Part shown: positions 12,732 to 13,260 of the stretch, one piece after another
Position numbering within the stretch: the first letter of the stretch is position 1
Layout: each line of letters opens with the position of its first letter
Origin: JAUIAI01 sp049680625
GTDB lineage: Bacteria > Pseudomonadota > Gammaproteobacteria > Burkholderiales > Burkholderiaceae_E
Reading direction: 5' to 3'
Length of the DNA stretch: 13,260 nucleotides
Assembly: GCA_049680625.1 (NCBI GenBank)
Contig: JBAUID010000125.1
Span: 1-13,260, forward strand
Notes under the pieces: generated by a model
Told to the model about the DNA's origin: nothing
Databases searched by the model: none
Seen by the model: only the letters and a program-made list of their open reading frames with translations
Program-made: the position numbers and the translations under genes

Positions 12732-13260
12732 TCAGGCCGCGTTACGGCTGGTACTGGCCAGTGTTAACGGCGGGCTGGGATTGCCTTTCCAGAATATTTT
12801 CTGGTCAACATTGGCAATGTCGGTAATGCCGCAAAAACCCATGGATAAATCCAGCTCGCGGTGAATGATTTCCAGGCATCGTTGCACCCCGGCTTCACCC
12901 ATCGCACCGAGGCCGTATAAGAACGGCCGGCCAATATAAGTGCCTTTGGCGCCCAGGGCTATCGCGCGCAATACATCCTGTCCGCTGCGAATACCACCAT
13001 CTAGGTGTACCTCAATTTGATCGCCAACCGCCCGAACGATATGGGGTAAGGCTTCGATTGATGAGGGCGCTCCGTCCAGTTGCCGCCCACCGTGATTAGA
13101 GACAATTAAGGCGTCAGCACCCATGTCAACACAGCGCCGTGCATCATCTTCATCGAGGATTCCTTTCACAATAATTTTGCCGCCCCATAAGTCTCTGATC
13201 CATTCAATATCAGTCCAGTTCAGAGTCGGGTCAAACTGTTGTGACGTCCATGCTGATAGT
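12732..13260 (-). CDS. FMN-dependent alpha-hydroxyacid dehydrogenase, C-terminal part (cut by window edge)
   Basis: The last 175 residues of a lactate dehydrogenase/glycolate oxidase-type flavoprotein; the N-terminal half lies beyond the right edge. The visible part begins within the LSAWTSQQFDPTL segment typical of LldD-like proteins. Then follow WGGKIIVKGI with the FMN- and substrate-contacting Lys (visible residue 32), SNHGGRQLDG with the catalytic His (56) and substrate Arg (59), and the FMN phosphate site DGGIRSG (87-93) with YIGRPF (108-113). All are intact, so the enzyme is probably active, oxidising an L-2-hydroxyacid. Whether it is lactate, glycolate, mandelate or another acid cannot be told. 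The frame stays open to 13260; an internal ATG-like GTG at 13169 is not the start, because conserved sequence continues upstream of it. Confidence 0.92.
   Translation of the reverse strand, partial: LSAWTSQQFDPTLNWTDIEWIRDLWGGKIIVKGILDEDDARRCVDMGADALIVSNHGGRQLDGAPSSIEALPHIVRAVGDQIEVHLDGGIRSGQDVLRAIALGAKGTYIGRPFLYGLGAMGEAGVQRCLEIIHRELDLSMGFCGITDIANVDQKIFWKGNPSPPLTLASTSRNAA

Noticed and set aside
12753..12762. 10-bp perfect palindrome ACTGGCCAGT near the end of the FMN dehydrogenase gene
   Set aside because: It lies within coding sequence, has no T run and a palindrome of this length is expected by chance; not called a terminator.

Overview
The window looks like chromosomal DNA from a gammaproteobacterium, probably free-living or aquatic. 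The basis is an SbmA/BacA peptide transporter, a fused B12-dependent isobutyryl-CoA mutase (IcmF), a lipobox-bearing CAP-domain protein, moderate GC in the main genes and tight gene packing on both strands. The assignment is inference; no rRNA or tRNA gene is present to anchor it.

Bases 1-1327 form an accessory patch. A DUF1778/GNAT toxin-antitoxin operon (TacAT/KacAT type) lies between two pieces that look like opposite ends of IS6-family insertion sequences in the same orientation: a right end finishing near 126 and a left end starting at 1084. The right-hand piece carries the start of an IS6 transposase broken by a one-base deletion and truncated after about 60 codons. The toxin-antitoxin promoter has a perfect inverted repeat in its spacer and predicts a leaderless mRNA. 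Two 60-base samples of the antitoxin gene count to 63% and 67% GC, against 50% in one sample of icmF, which fits transfer.

From 1328 the sequence returns to what look like native metabolic genes. A near-perfect palindrome, TTGACGTT-N6-AACGTCAA, sits exactly where the IS remnant stops. It resembles the operators of MerR-family regulators of branched-chain acyl-CoA catabolism (LiuR type) and contains a plausible promoter. It stands upstream of icmF (isobutyryl-CoA to butyryl-CoA), which is followed by a small cupin gene. Next come a divergent pair, a beta-hydroxyacid dehydrogenase of the HIBADH/GLYR superfamily (minus) and an SDR oxidoreductase with a TTG start (plus), suggesting acyl-CoA or hydroxyacid metabolism.

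The right half holds an exported glycerophosphodiester phosphodiesterase-like protein (minus), a second cupin (plus), a CAP-domain lipoprotein (plus) whose start lies inside a strong hairpin, an sbmA gene (minus) with an unusual low-complexity periplasmic insertion, an amidase-signature hydrolase (plus), and the C-terminal part of an FMN-dependent alpha-hydroxyacid dehydrogenase (minus) running off the window. No CRISPR array, RNA gene or prophage was seen. I found no clearly new multi-gene system. The most unusual points are the IS6-flanked toxin-antitoxin unit, the operator at the IS junction upstream of icmF, the hairpin over the CAP gene start, and the SbmA insertion.
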